From Pseudomonas sp. HMWF032 (GTDB taxonomy: Bacteria; Pseudomonadota; Gammaproteobacteria; Pseudomonadales; Pseudomonadaceae), in assembly GCF_003060885.1 (NCBI RefSeq), contig NZ_QAIG01000001.1, positions 73,694-137,693 on the forward strand: 64,000 nucleotides of DNA, written 5' to 3'. The notes under the pieces are model-generated. The model did not search any database, was not told the origin of the DNA, and was given only the letters and a program-made list of their open reading frames with translations. Positions 49,893 to 56,858 of this stretch are shown piece after piece; the stretch's first letter is position 1, and every line of letters begins with the position of its first letter. The translations under genes and the position numbers were made by a program.

Positions 49893-50621
49893 CTACAAAT
49901 CATCGACAGGCAATTTAAGCTGTCCAAGCCCCTGCAATACGCTGGCTCCGGTAAACAGCATAACAATCTGCTCTTCGGCCAACGCACGAATCGCCGCTTG
50001 CCACTCAGGCTGACCGATATAGTCCAGCGACAGCTGGAACAGGTTGCGACTGATCAGGTTCGACACCTGCCGCACCACCGCCGGATTGACCATGTCCGGC
50101 AGCAGCTTGAAAGCAATGATGTCCTCGGCCATGTCCGCGCCAAACTCATCCATCACCTCCTGCAGCGCCGCCCGCAGCACGGCCGAGGCGCCATGCAGTT
50201 CACGCACACCGATGATGAAGGCCTCGGGGTTCTGCGCAACAAAATCGAAGAACAGTTGCACGGTTTCATGGCACACCCGCCGACCGCGATCCAGGTCGAT
50301 ACCAAACAGTAAAGCCACGCTTTTACTAGGCGATTGCACCGCTCGTTCGGCGGCTTCACGGCGCAGGTCGCGCAGCGGCTGACGCAACTGGGTAGAGATC
50401 TGCCGGATCACCGTCAGCCCTAGGTCATCGACATCCTTGAAGTGCCTATAGAAGGTATTGGGATTGAGCCCCGCCTCACGCGCCAACTCGCGCAAGCCCA
50501 GGTTGCTGAGGCTGCGACTGGTTGAGGTGAGACGTAACGCGGCCTCCAGTAACAGGGTCTTGCCGGGGGCCTCAGTGGCTTTTTCTGCGGCTGGCTGCTG
50601 CTCGCTGGCGTCTGCCTGCAT
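49893..50621 (-). CDS. TetR-family regulator, FabR-like
   Basis: This 242-residue one-component repressor has an N-terminal helix-turn-helix at about residues 22-66 with LRELAREAGLNPNTFYRHFK, followed by DVDDLGLTVI. This is much closer to the FabR/DesT type (REVAREA...FYRHF.DVDELGLT) than to general TetR proteins, so an acyl thioester ligand is plausible. The first 20 residues are a low-complexity tail. It is divergent from the monooxygenase operon across 115 bp holding two TACA-type operator sites that overlap the monooxygenase promoter (50671-50706). It probably represses that operon and itself. I recall an orthologue next to PA1538. Confidence 0.88.
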   Translation of the reverse strand: MQADASEQQPAAEKATEAPGKTLLLEAALRLTSTSRSLSNLGLRELAREAGLNPNTFYRHFKDVDDLGLTVIRQISTQLRQPLRDLRREAAERAVQSPSKSVALLFGIDLDRGRRVCHETVQLFFDFVAQNPEAFIIGVRELHGASAVLRAALQEVMDEFGADMAEDIIAFKLLPDMVNPAVVRQVSNLISRNLFQLSLDYIGQPEWQAAIRALAEEQIVMLFTGASVLQGLGQLKLPVDDL

Positions 50622-50670
50622 GACGAACCCTACCTAAAAGTTGGCTTGTGAGAATGCTGCTTGCTGGCGA

Positions 50671-50706
50671 GTATACATTTGTCTACCTTGGTATACAGCT
50701 GTATAC
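50671..50706. promoter_or_regulatory. Tandem TetR operators between the regulator and monooxygenase genes
   Basis: GTATACAGCTGTATAC (50691-50706) is a perfect 16-bp palindrome. GTATACATTTGTCTAC (50671-50686) is an imperfect version exactly 20 bp earlier, so both lie on the same DNA face to within about two turns. Both share TACA-NN-TGT. The divergent FabR-like TetR protein is the obvious ligand. Confidence 0.7.
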
Positions 50707-50707
50707 G
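50679..50707 (+). promoter_or_regulatory. Sigma-70 promoter of the monooxygenase operon
   Basis: TTGTCT (50679-50684) and TATACG (50702-50707) are separated by exactly 17 bp. The -35 box falls in the first operator and the -10 box in the second, so a bound repressor would block RNA polymerase. AGGAG lies seven bases before the ATG at 50737. Confidence 0.55.
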
Positions 50708-50736
50708 CCAGCAATAAACATAACAGGAGCTTGGCC

Positions 50737-52290
50737 ATGAATGCACCCGTCTCACCCCCAACTGCCACCCGCCACTGCAAGGTGGCCATTATCGGCACGG
50801 GCTTCTCCGGCCTGGGCATGGCCATCCGCCTGAAACAGGCCGGTGAACATGACTTTCTGCTGTTCGAGAAAGAAGCCGGCGTCGGCGGCACCTGGCGGGT
50901 GAACAACTACCCGGGCTGCGGCTGTGACGTGCAATCACACCTGTATTCGTTCTCCTTCGAGCAGAACCCTAACTGGACGCGCATGTTCGCCAAACAGCCG
51001 GAAATCCAGGGTTATCTGGAAGGCTGCTGGAGCAAGTACCGCCTGCAGAACCACACCCAACTGAATACAGAGATCACCCGCCTGACTTGGGATGAGCAGC
51101 AAGAGCTGTGGCAGATCAGTGACAGCGCTGGTAACAGCTACACCGCACAGTTCGTAGTCTCCGGCATGGGTGCGCTGTCCACGCCATCGACTCCGGCGCT
51201 CAAGGGCCTGGGCGATTTCACCGGCAAAATCTTCCACTCACAACAGTGGGATCACAGCTATGACCTTACCGGTAAACGCGTTGCAGTCATCGGCACCGGC
51301 GCCTCGTCGATCCAGTTCGTTCCGCAGATCCAGAAACAGGTCAGCCAGCTCGATCTGTACCAGCGTACCGCGCCGTGGATCATGCCCAAGCCGGACCGCG
51401 CCATCAGCGAGCGTGAGCGCAACAGCTTCAAGCGCTTCCCGCTGCTGCAGAAACTCTGGCGCGGCGCTATCTATGCTCTGCTGGAAAGTCGGGTAATCGG
51501 CTTTGCCATGTTACCCAAGGTGATGACCGTCGCGCAGAAAGTCGGCAAGTGGTACATCAACAAGCAGATCAAGGATCCGGTACTGCGCGCCAAGGTCACC
51601 CCGGATTACCTGATGGGCTGCAAGCGCGTGCTGATCTCCAACGATTACTTCCCGGCGCTGACCCAGCCCAACGTCGACCTGATCACCGACGGCATCGAGG
51701 AAATCCGCAGCGGCAGCATCCGCACCGTGGATGGCAAGGAGCGCGAAATTGACGCGATCATCTTCGGCACCGGCTTCACCCCAAGCGACCCGCTGCCGCG
51801 CGGCGTGGTGTTTGGTCGCGGCGGCGTCGACCTGCTCGACACCTGGCCGGAAGGCCCGCAGGCCTACAAAGGCACCCTCACTGCCGGCTTCCCCAACCTG
51901 TTCTTCCTGATGGGGCCGAACACCGGCCTAGGGCACAACTCGATGGTCTACATGATCGAGTCGCAGATCCATTACGTGCTCGGTGCGCTTAAGCTGATTA
52001 GTGAGCAAGAGCTGCAGAGCCTTGAGGTCAAGCAAGCGGTGCAGGACAAGTTCAACGGCACGCTGCAGGGCAGTCTGGGCAACACCGTGTGGAATGCCGG
52101 CGGCTGCAAGAGCTGGTACCTGCATCCGGTCAGTGGCCGCAACTGCACGGTGTGGCCCGGCTTTACCTGGCGCTTCCGCTTGCTGACGCGCAACTTTGAC
52201 CCAGCGGCCTATCATTTCAGCCGTAAACACGCGGCCCACCCGGCGCAGAACAGCGCTATCCAGTTGACTGCCCAGGAGGCCAGCGCATGA
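50737..52290 (+). CDS. FAD-dependent Baeyer-Villiger-type monooxygenase
   Basis: This 517-residue flavoprotein has an FAD-binding Rossmann motif GTGFSGLGMA (residues 20-29), an NADPH-binding motif GTGASS (186-191), and between them the class B monooxygenase fingerprint FTGKIFHSQQW (161-171), matching FxGxxxHxxxW. Such enzymes insert oxygen next to a carbonyl to make esters or lactones. Substrate unknown; the adjacent SDR could supply a ketone from an alcohol. It overlaps the SDR start by four bases. The operon lies under a FabR-like TetR regulator, which suggests a hydrophobic or acyl-type substrate. Confidence 0.88.
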   Translation: MNAPVSPPTATRHCKVAIIGTGFSGLGMAIRLKQAGEHDFLLFEKEAGVGGTWRVNNYPGCGCDVQSHLYSFSFEQNPNWTRMFAKQPEIQGYLEGCWSKYRLQNHTQLNTEITRLTWDEQQELWQISDSAGNSYTAQFVVSGMGALSTPSTPALKGLGDFTGKIFHSQQWDHSYDLTGKRVAVIGTGASSIQFVPQIQKQVSQLDLYQRTAPWIMPKPDRAISERERNSFKRFPLLQKLWRGAIYALLESRVIGFAMLPKVMTVAQKVGKWYINKQIKDPVLRAKVTPDYLMGCKRVLISNDYFPALTQPNVDLITDGIEEIRSGSIRTVDGKEREIDAIIFGTGFTPSDPLPRGVVFGRGGVDLLDTWPEGPQAYKGTLTAGFPNLFFLMGPNTGLGHNSMVYMIESQIHYVLGALKLISEQELQSLEVKQAVQDKFNGTLQGSLGNTVWNAGGCKSWYLHPVSGRNCTVWPGFTWRFRLLTRNFDPAAYHFSRKHAAHPAQNSAIQLTAQEASA

Positions 52291-53171
52291 AGTCGTTTGA
52301 AAACAAGGTAGCCGCCATCACCGGCGCCGGTTCCGGCATCGGCCGCGCCCTGGCTTTCGGCCTGGCTCGCCAGGGTTGCCAACTGGCGCTCTCCGATGTG
52401 AATGCCGAAGGGCTGGCGGAAACCGCCGCCCAGGCGCGCAAGCTCGGTGTGCAAGTCAGTGAAACCCTGGTCAACGTCGCCGACCGTGAAGCCGTGCATG
52501 CCTGGGCCGATCAAGTAGTGAGCGAGTTCGGCCGGGTCAATGCAATCTTCAACAACGCCGGCGTGGCCCAGGGCGGCACCGTGGAAGGCAACGACTACGC
52601 CGACTACGAGTGGATCATGAACATCAACTTCTGGGGCGTGGTCAACGGCACCAAGGCCTTCCTGCCGCATATCAAAGCCAGCGGTCAGGGTCATATCGTA
52701 AACGTCTCCAGCGTCTTCGGCCTGTTCGCCCAGCCGGGCATGAGCGCCTATAACGCCAGCAAGTTTGCCGTGCGCGGCTTTACCGAGTCGCTGCGCCAGG
52801 AGCTGGACATGGCCGATTGCGGTGTATCGGCCAGCTGCGTGCACCCGGGCGGGATCAAGACCAACATCGCCAAAACAGCGCGGATGAACACCAGCCTGAG
52901 CAGCGTCACCGGTCAGGATGCCGACCAGGCGCGCCAGCAGTTCAACGATCAGTTGCTACGCACCACGCCGGAGAAAGCGGCCCAGGTGATCATCAACGGC
53001 GCTCTGGCGAACAAGCGACGCATCCTGATCGGCCCGGACGCCTACGCTCTGGATGGCATGCAACGCCTATGGCCAGCGCTCTATCAACGCCTGGTGACCG
53101 CCTCTATGCGTCTGGCCGCACGTTTTGCGCCGAAAGGCTCAAGCAAGAAAGCCCAGGCTGCCGTGGAGTAA
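52287..53171 (+). CDS. Short-chain dehydrogenase/reductase
   Basis: This 294-residue NAD(P)-dependent oxidoreductase has the cofactor motif TGAGSGIG (residues 12-19), NNAG at 89-92, catalytic Ser near 141 and the Tyr155-x3-Lys159 pair in SAYNASKFAVRG. The C-terminal 40 residues are an extension ending in SSKKAQAAVE. It is translationally coupled to the monooxygenase gene (ATGA overlap). A plausible pathway is alcohol to ketone (SDR) and ketone to ester (monooxygenase), with an esterase encoded 1.6 kb away, but that link is inference. A terminator follows. Confidence 0.9.
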   Translation: MKSFENKVAAITGAGSGIGRALAFGLARQGCQLALSDVNAEGLAETAAQARKLGVQVSETLVNVADREAVHAWADQVVSEFGRVNAIFNNAGVAQGGTVEGNDYADYEWIMNINFWGVVNGTKAFLPHIKASGQGHIVNVSSVFGLFAQPGMSAYNASKFAVRGFTESLRQELDMADCGVSASCVHPGGIKTNIAKTARMNTSLSSVTGQDADQARQQFNDQLLRTTPEKAAQVIINGALANKRRILIGPDAYALDGMQRLWPALYQRLVTASMRLAARFAPKGSSKKAQAAVE

Positions 53172-53190
53172 TCGGCTAACGCCCAAGCCC

Positions 53191-53227
53191 AAGCCCCAGC
53201 GCCACAGGTGCCTGGGGCTTTTTTACG
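53191..53227 (+). terminator. Terminator after the monooxygenase-SDR operon
   Basis: Nine-base arms AAGCCCCAG/CTGGGGCTT enclose a 12-base loop that can pair further, followed by TTTTTACG. It starts 19 bp past the SDR stop. Confidence 0.88.
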
Positions 53228-53331
53228 TCCAACGTTTGCCTGCGCAGGATAAACACGCGTGCATTCAATTGGCATAACAGTAGTTAGCACGATAAATTGT
53301 CGCCAACTGTCCTGTACCGCCGGAGAACGCT

Positions 53332-53781
53332 ATGAACACGCAAGACCCTTGCGCCGAACTGCTGCTCGATAACCAGCTGTGCTTTGCCCTGTATTCGACC
53401 TCACTACTGCTGACCAAGGTCTACAAGCCACTGCTGCAGGGGCTGGGCCTGACGTACCCGCAGTACCTGGCGATGATGGTGCTCTGGGAAGGCGATGGCA
53501 TCACCGTGGGCGACATCAGCAGCCGCCTGCTCACCGACCCTGGCTCCGTCACCCCACTGCTCAAACGCCTGGAAGCCGAAGGTCTGCTCAAGCGCACCCG
53601 CAGCAGTGTCGACGAGCGTGTAGTTGAGTTGTTCCTCACCGAGAAAGGCCGCGCCCTGCGCGAACAGGCCAAAAGCATCCCCAGCTGCATCCTCACCGCC
53701 ACCCAGCAATCCACCGCGGAACTCGGCGCTCTGAGGGCTGAGTTGGTCGCCCTGCGCAGCAGCCTGCAACAGGCCGTGTAA
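53332..53781 (+). CDS. ohrR: OhrR, organic-hydroperoxide-sensing MarR-family repressor
   Basis: This 149-residue winged-helix regulator senses organic peroxides through a reactive cysteine. The N-terminal LLLDNQLCFALYSTS places Cys17 at the conserved sensing position; a further Cys near residue 117 (PSCILTATQ) could be the resolving partner. The DNA-binding helices (TVGDISSRLLTDPGSVTPLLKR) and wing (RSSVDERVVELFLTEKG) are intact. It lies upstream of the Ohr gene on the same strand, with a 500-bp interval containing inverted repeats and a small peptide gene. GGAGAACGCT precedes the ATG. Confidence 0.93.
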   Translation: MNTQDPCAELLLDNQLCFALYSTSLLLTKVYKPLLQGLGLTYPQYLAMMVLWEGDGITVGDISSRLLTDPGSVTPLLKRLEAEGLLKRTRSSVDERVVELFLTEKGRALREQAKSIPSCILTATQQSTAELGALRAELVALRSSLQQAV

Positions 53782-54086
53782 GTACCTGGGCGACAGGCTG
53801 CCGCCCGCCTCGTCGTCCACATCGCGCCACTCTTACCCGTCATCCCCCTGCTCCAGTCGACAATTTCGTCCTGCCGCAGCTCTCGAAAAATCGCGCAACA
53901 GCCCGCCATTCCTCGCTTATGCCTGAACACAGCAGTGCTTATCGCAAAATCTTCAAAAAAATATATTGCGCGCCAAATTAATGAACACTAGAGTTCGCTT
54001 CATCGAACTACTTGGCGCGCAAAATTTTAGCGCTAATAAACCAGCGACTAACCAACCAAACAACCCAGCAGCTGAGGAGAACCGTT
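53782..54086. other. Interval between ohrR and the peptide gene; AT-rich regulatory region
   Basis: No gene of its own is visible. The first 150 bp look like ordinary GC-rich spacer. From about 53940 to 54045 the sequence becomes markedly AT-rich (for example CAAAAAAATATATTGCGC) and holds two inverted 11-bp repeats and a TTAGCGCTAA palindrome, so it probably contains the promoter and operators of the peptide-ohr-esterase unit. Confidence 0.55.
53976..54022. promoter_or_regulatory. Inverted repeat pair, candidate OhrR operators
   Basis: TTGCGCGCCAA (53976-53986) and its exact reverse complement TTGGCGCGCAA (54012-54022) are 25 bp apart in an AT-rich stretch between ohrR and ohr. A separate perfect palindrome TTAGCGCTAA lies at 54027-54036. 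The arrangement fits a dimeric repressor controlling the peptide-ohr unit; OhrR is the nearest candidate, although the sequence differs from the AT-rich sites known for OhrR in other genera. Confidence 0.5.
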
Positions 54087-54215
54087 ATGCAAACCCTGAT
54101 CACATTCACCATCGCCATCACGCTCTCCGCTGCCGTACTGGCGGACCACAGCCAGAAGCAGCAACAGGATGGCAAAGGCCTGTACCCAGAATGGCTGATC
54201 AACCACGGCGGCTGA
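54087..54215 (+). CDS. Small secreted peptide (42 aa) in the ohr locus
   Basis: The peptide of 42 residues starts MQTLITFTIAITLSAAVLA, a complete signal peptide with probable cleavage after VLA, leaving a mature segment of about 23 residues (DHSQKQQQDGKGLYPEW followed by LINHGG). GAGGAG lies eight bases before the ATG. It begins 65 bp after the inverted repeats and ends 66 bp before ohr, so it is probably the first gene of the ohr transcript. The last codons lie in a 14-bp direct repeat (54193-54206 and 54210-54223), and the second copy supplies the TGA stop. I do not recognise the family; a role in envelope stress is a guess. Confidence 0.65.
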   Translation: MQTLITFTIAITLSAAVLADHSQKQQQDGKGLYPEWLINHGG

Positions 54216-54223
54216 TCAACCAC
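54193..54223 (+). repeat. 14-bp direct repeat at the 3' end of the peptide gene
   Basis: GGCTGATCAACCAC occurs twice with a 17-bp period (54193-54206 and 54210-54223). The period is not a multiple of three, so the second copy is read in another frame and its TGA stops the peptide. It looks like a recent 17-bp tandem duplication. Confidence 0.85.
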
Positions 54224-54281
54224 AGATACCGCAACACCTGCAACGCGTACCAACCCAAACTGACTTTAGAGGACTACCACC

Positions 54282-54710
54282 ATGTCGATTCAAACCATTG
54301 CTTACCGTGCCTATGCAGAAGCCACCGGCGGCCGTGACGGCCGTGCCATTTCCTCCGACGGCATACTCGACGTCGCCCTGACCACCCCGAAAGAACTCGG
54401 CGGTGCTGGCGGCGCGGGCACTAACCCTGAGCAGCTGTTCGCTGCGGGCTACTCGGCTTGCTTTATCGGCGCGATGAAGTTCGTCGCGGGCCGCGACAAG
54501 CTGGCGATGCCAGCAGACGCCTCGATTGAAGGTGTCGTGGGCATCGGCGCGATTCCCAACGGTTTCGGCATCGAAGTCGAACTGCGCATCAGCCTGCCGG
54601 GCATGAACCGTGAGCAAGCGCAGACCCTGATCGAGCGTGCACACATCGTTTGCCCTTACTCCAATGCCACCCGCGGCAATATCGACGTCACCCTGACGCT
54701 GATCGACTAA
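54282..54710 (+). CDS. ohr: Ohr, organic hydroperoxide reductase
   Basis: This 142-residue thiol peroxidase of the Ohr/OsmC family reduces organic and fatty-acid hydroperoxides in the cytosol. The two catalytic cysteines are at the standard positions: Cys60 in [13 protein letters not shown] and Cys124 in [13 protein letters not shown]; Arg21 (GRDGRAIS) fits the conserved arginine. GAGGACTACCACC precedes the ATG. It is downstream of ohrR and the small secreted peptide gene, and upstream of a secreted esterase gene by 53 bp. Confidence 0.96.
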   Translation: MSIQTIAYRAYAEATGGRDGRAISSDGILDVALTTPKELGGAGGAGTNPEQLFAAGYSACFIGAMKFVAGRDKLAMPADASIEGVVGIGAIPNGFGIEVELRISLPGMNREQAQTLIERAHIVCPYSNATRGNIDVTLTLID

Positions 54711-54763
54711 CTCACTACTCATCCGGCCGCTGCCAGTCAGCGGCTCGCCCCAGGAGGCTGAAC

Positions 54764-55780
54764 ATGAACATCAAACACCGTTTGTCGATCGCCGTACTCG
54801 CCCTTGCCGTCAACAGCGCGTTTGCCGCTGGTAGCCCAGGGGTGGAGCGTAATACTCAAGGTTTTCTCAATGCCCTCGCCGCTGGCGGTGGCAAGCCCCT
54901 CGAACAGCTGAGCCCGAAAGAGGCGCGCGCCGTATTGGTCGGCGCGCAGGCCGGGGTCAAGGTCGATGTATCGGGCATCAAGGTGGTCGACAAGACCATC
55001 GAGGTCGATGGCCAGTCGATCCAGCTGAAAGTCGTGCGCCCGGTCGATGCCCAGGGCACGCTGCCGGTCTTCATGTTCTTCCACGGTGGCGGCTGGATAC
55101 TGGGCGACTACCCGACCCACGAACGTCTGATCCATGACTTGGTAGTGGGCTCTGGCGCGGCGGCGGTGTATGTCAATTACACCCCGTCACCCGAAGCCAA
55201 GTACCCGACCGCGATCAACCAGGCCTACGCCGCGACCCAGTGGGTGGCGCAGAACGGCGCGCAGATTGGTGTCGATGGCAAGCGTCTGGCAGTGGCCGGC
55301 AATAGTGTGGGCGGCAATATGGCTGCAGTCGTCAGCCTGATGGCCAAAGAAAAAGGCACCCCAGCGATCAAATTCCAGCTGCTGATGTGGCCGGTAACTG
55401 ACGCCAACTTCAACAACGCCTCCTATAACCAGTTCGCCGACGGTCACTTCCTCAGCAAGAGCCTGATGCAGTGGTTCTGGGATAACTACACCACCGACCC
55501 AAAACAGCGCGCCGAAATCTACGCCTCGCCGCTGCAGGCATCGGTGGAACAACTGAAAGGCTTACCGTCAGCCCTGGTGCAAACCGCCGAGTTCGACGTA
55601 CTGCGTGACGAAGGCGAAGCCTATGCGCGCAAGCTAGATGCGGCGGGGGTCAACGTGACCTCCGTGCGCTACAACGGCATGATTCACGATTTCGGTTTGC
55701 TCAACGTGATCAGCCAGATCCCCGGCACGCAAAGCGCCATGCAGCAAGCTGCAGCCGCGCTGAAAGCTAGCCTCAAGTAA
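54764..55780 (+). CDS. Secreted HSL-family alpha/beta hydrolase (esterase)
   Basis: This 338-residue exported esterase has a signal peptide (HRLSIAVLALAVNSAFAAGS), the hormone-sensitive-lipase oxyanion motif HGGGW (107-111), the nucleophile motif GNSVGG with Ser181, and a likely Asp/His pair in EFDVLRDEG and MIHDFGLL. Location is the periplasm or beyond. It follows ohr by 53 bp with GGAGG before the ATG and no terminator between, so it is probably co-induced by organic peroxides. Releasing oxidised acyl chains from lipids for Ohr would make sense, but this is inference. A long hairpin follows. Confidence 0.88.
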   Translation: MNIKHRLSIAVLALAVNSAFAAGSPGVERNTQGFLNALAAGGGKPLEQLSPKEARAVLVGAQAGVKVDVSGIKVVDKTIEVDGQSIQLKVVRPVDAQGTLPVFMFFHGGGWILGDYPTHERLIHDLVVGSGAAAVYVNYTPSPEAKYPTAINQAYAATQWVAQNGAQIGVDGKRLAVAGNSVGGNMAAVVSLMAKEKGTPAIKFQLLMWPVTDANFNNASYNQFADGHFLSKSLMQWFWDNYTTDPKQRAEIYASPLQASVEQLKGLPSALVQTAEFDVLRDEGEAYARKLDAAGVNVTSVRYNGMIHDFGLLNVISQIPGTQSAMQQAAAALKASLK

Positions 55781-55792
55781 CCCGCGTCACAA

Positions 55793-55830
55793 CAGAACAC
55801 TCCGATACGCTAGCGTACCGGGGCGTTCTG
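55793..55830 (+). terminator. Long imperfect hairpin after the ohr-esterase unit
   Basis: CAGAAC...GTTCTG, TCCG...CGGG and TACGC-TA-GCGTA pair in one 38-base hairpin with small bulges, 12 bp past the esterase stop. There is no strong U-run after it, so termination would be weak or Rho-assisted. Confidence 0.45.
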
Positions 55831-55849
55831 CTGTTCAAACGGCCTGGCA

Positions 55850-56060
55850 CTACAGGCTACGCAGCAGGCCTTGCTGCAAAGCCTGGTCGAGCACCTGCTG
55901 CAACAGCGGCACAGCGAAGAATGCCAGCGGCGTTGCAACAGCCACTGCGCCGTATCATCCGGCAGCTGCTGCAACTCAACACCCAGGCACCCAGGCACCC
56001 AGGCACCCAGGCACCCAGAAATGGTCTGTATGAATTCAGCCAAGTCGTCCAGACACAATC
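55850..56060 (-). pseudogene. Frameshifted remnant of an unidentified gene (3' end)
   Basis: On the minus strand one frame reads plausibly as coding (DDLAEFIQTI, then after a repeat VELQQLPDDTAQWLLQRRW), with G or C at most third codon positions. A second frame takes over and continues FFAVPLLQQVLDQALQQGLL to a TAG at 55850-55852. A single frameshift near 55915 therefore joins two halves of what looks like one C-terminus. An 8-bp tandem repeat (55981-56018) interrupts the first half. No start is visible and I do not recognise the family. Confidence 0.4.
55981..56018 (+). repeat. 8-bp tandem repeat, almost five copies
   Basis: ACCCAGGC is repeated four times without change (55981-56012), followed by ACCCAG. 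The unit is not a multiple of three, so copy-number change shifts the reading frame; it lies inside a decayed gene and could vary between strains. Confidence 0.92.
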
Positions 56061-56252
56061 CCTACTGTTCGGTGCGTCCCACCCTGGCATGCAGGCAGAG
56101 CTGCCGCGACAACAACAGATGCAGCGAGATGACGCATTCAGAGTTAGGCGATTTCTGGCGAATTAATGCCTGATCCTGCTATGTAGTACGCGCACGGCAG
56201 ACGTGCCTGAAAAACCGGAATAGGCTGCTGGCAATCACAGAAGCTTTGCCCG

Positions 56253-56408
56253 ATGCCATATCCTCTCGACGACAACCTGGCCCCGCGCCAGACAGAACTG
56301 GCGGCCTTGATCCAGCGGCAGTGCCCTGGTGATGGCCTGCATGGCACCACAATAGCGGACCTCGATGCAGCGTTCAGATACAAGAGGCCATGCAGCCCAG
56401 GAAAATAG
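56253..56408 (+). pseudogene. N-terminal remnant of an AraC-family regulator
   Basis: A 51-codon frame begins MPYPLDDNLAPRQTELAALI and continues QRQCPGDGLHGTTIADLDAA before stopping at TAG. The pattern LAALIxRxxPxDGLHxTxIxxLxxFR is the usual opening of AraC-type regulators with the AraC_N (PF06719-like) domain. The DNA-binding domain and most of the N-terminal domain are absent, and nothing similar follows up to the cold-shock gene, so the gene is truncated by deletion. I see no ribosome-binding site worth noting. The surrounding 55781-56577 stretch holds no intact gene. Confidence 0.5.
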
Positions 56409-56577
56409 CGACCTACCAGGGTTCGTCCCAATAAAAACATGAATAATTAACGTTAAGCCCAACACTCATGGTGAAAACGGCCTATGATGGTCGAGCTGAA
56501 CTGTAGTAATCAGCAAAACCGCATAGGTGCTATGAGCACTCTGGCACCGCAATTCGTATCGATTTAAGAGACACACC

Positions 56578-56790
56578 ATGGCAAATCGCGAAACTGGCAC
56601 CGTCAAATGGTTCAACGATGAAAAAGGCTTCGGCTTCATTACCCCGACTAACGGTGGCGATGACCTGTTCGTGCACTTCAAAGCTATCCAAAGCGACGGT
56701 TTCAAAAGCCTGAAAGAAGGCCAGACTGTTACCTACGTGGCCGCCCGCGGTCAGAAAGGTATGCAAGCTGAAGAGGTACAGGTGGCCTAA
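56578..56790 (+). CDS. Cold-shock-domain protein (CspA family)
   Basis: This 70-residue RNA/DNA-binding protein has a single OB-fold cold-shock domain. RNP1 is KGFGFIT and RNP2 is LFVHFKAI, both intact; the start [20 protein letters not shown] is typical. Family members melt RNA structure at low temperature or serve as general RNA chaperones; which Pseudomonas paralogue this is (CapB, CspD or other) cannot be settled here. The upstream ribosome-binding site (AAGAGACACACC) is modest. A terminator follows. Confidence 0.95.
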   Translation: MANRETGTVKWFNDEKGFGFITPTNGGDDLFVHFKAIQSDGFKSLKEGQTVTYVAARGQKGMQAEEVQVA

Positions 56791-56810
56791 GCCCCTGTCC
56801 GCTTGAAAAC

Positions 56811-56840
56811 AAACCCCGCGCTCGCGGGGTTTGTTTTATC
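56811..56840. terminator. Bidirectional terminator between the cold-shock gene and the acyl-CoA dehydrogenase
   Basis: The stem AAACCCCGCG/CGCGGGGTTT with a tight loop is followed by GTTTTATC on the plus strand and, through the AAACAAA side, a U-rich tail on the minus strand. Confidence 0.9.
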
Positions 56841-56858
56841 TGCAATCTGTCATTTGGG

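Noticed and set aside
55810..56090. Intact minus-strand small proteins of 77-82 residues with a repeated GCLGAWVPG-type segment
   Set aside because: The apparent repeats come from the 8-bp DNA tandem repeat, and the best coding signal switches frame in the middle, so this is treated as a broken remnant.
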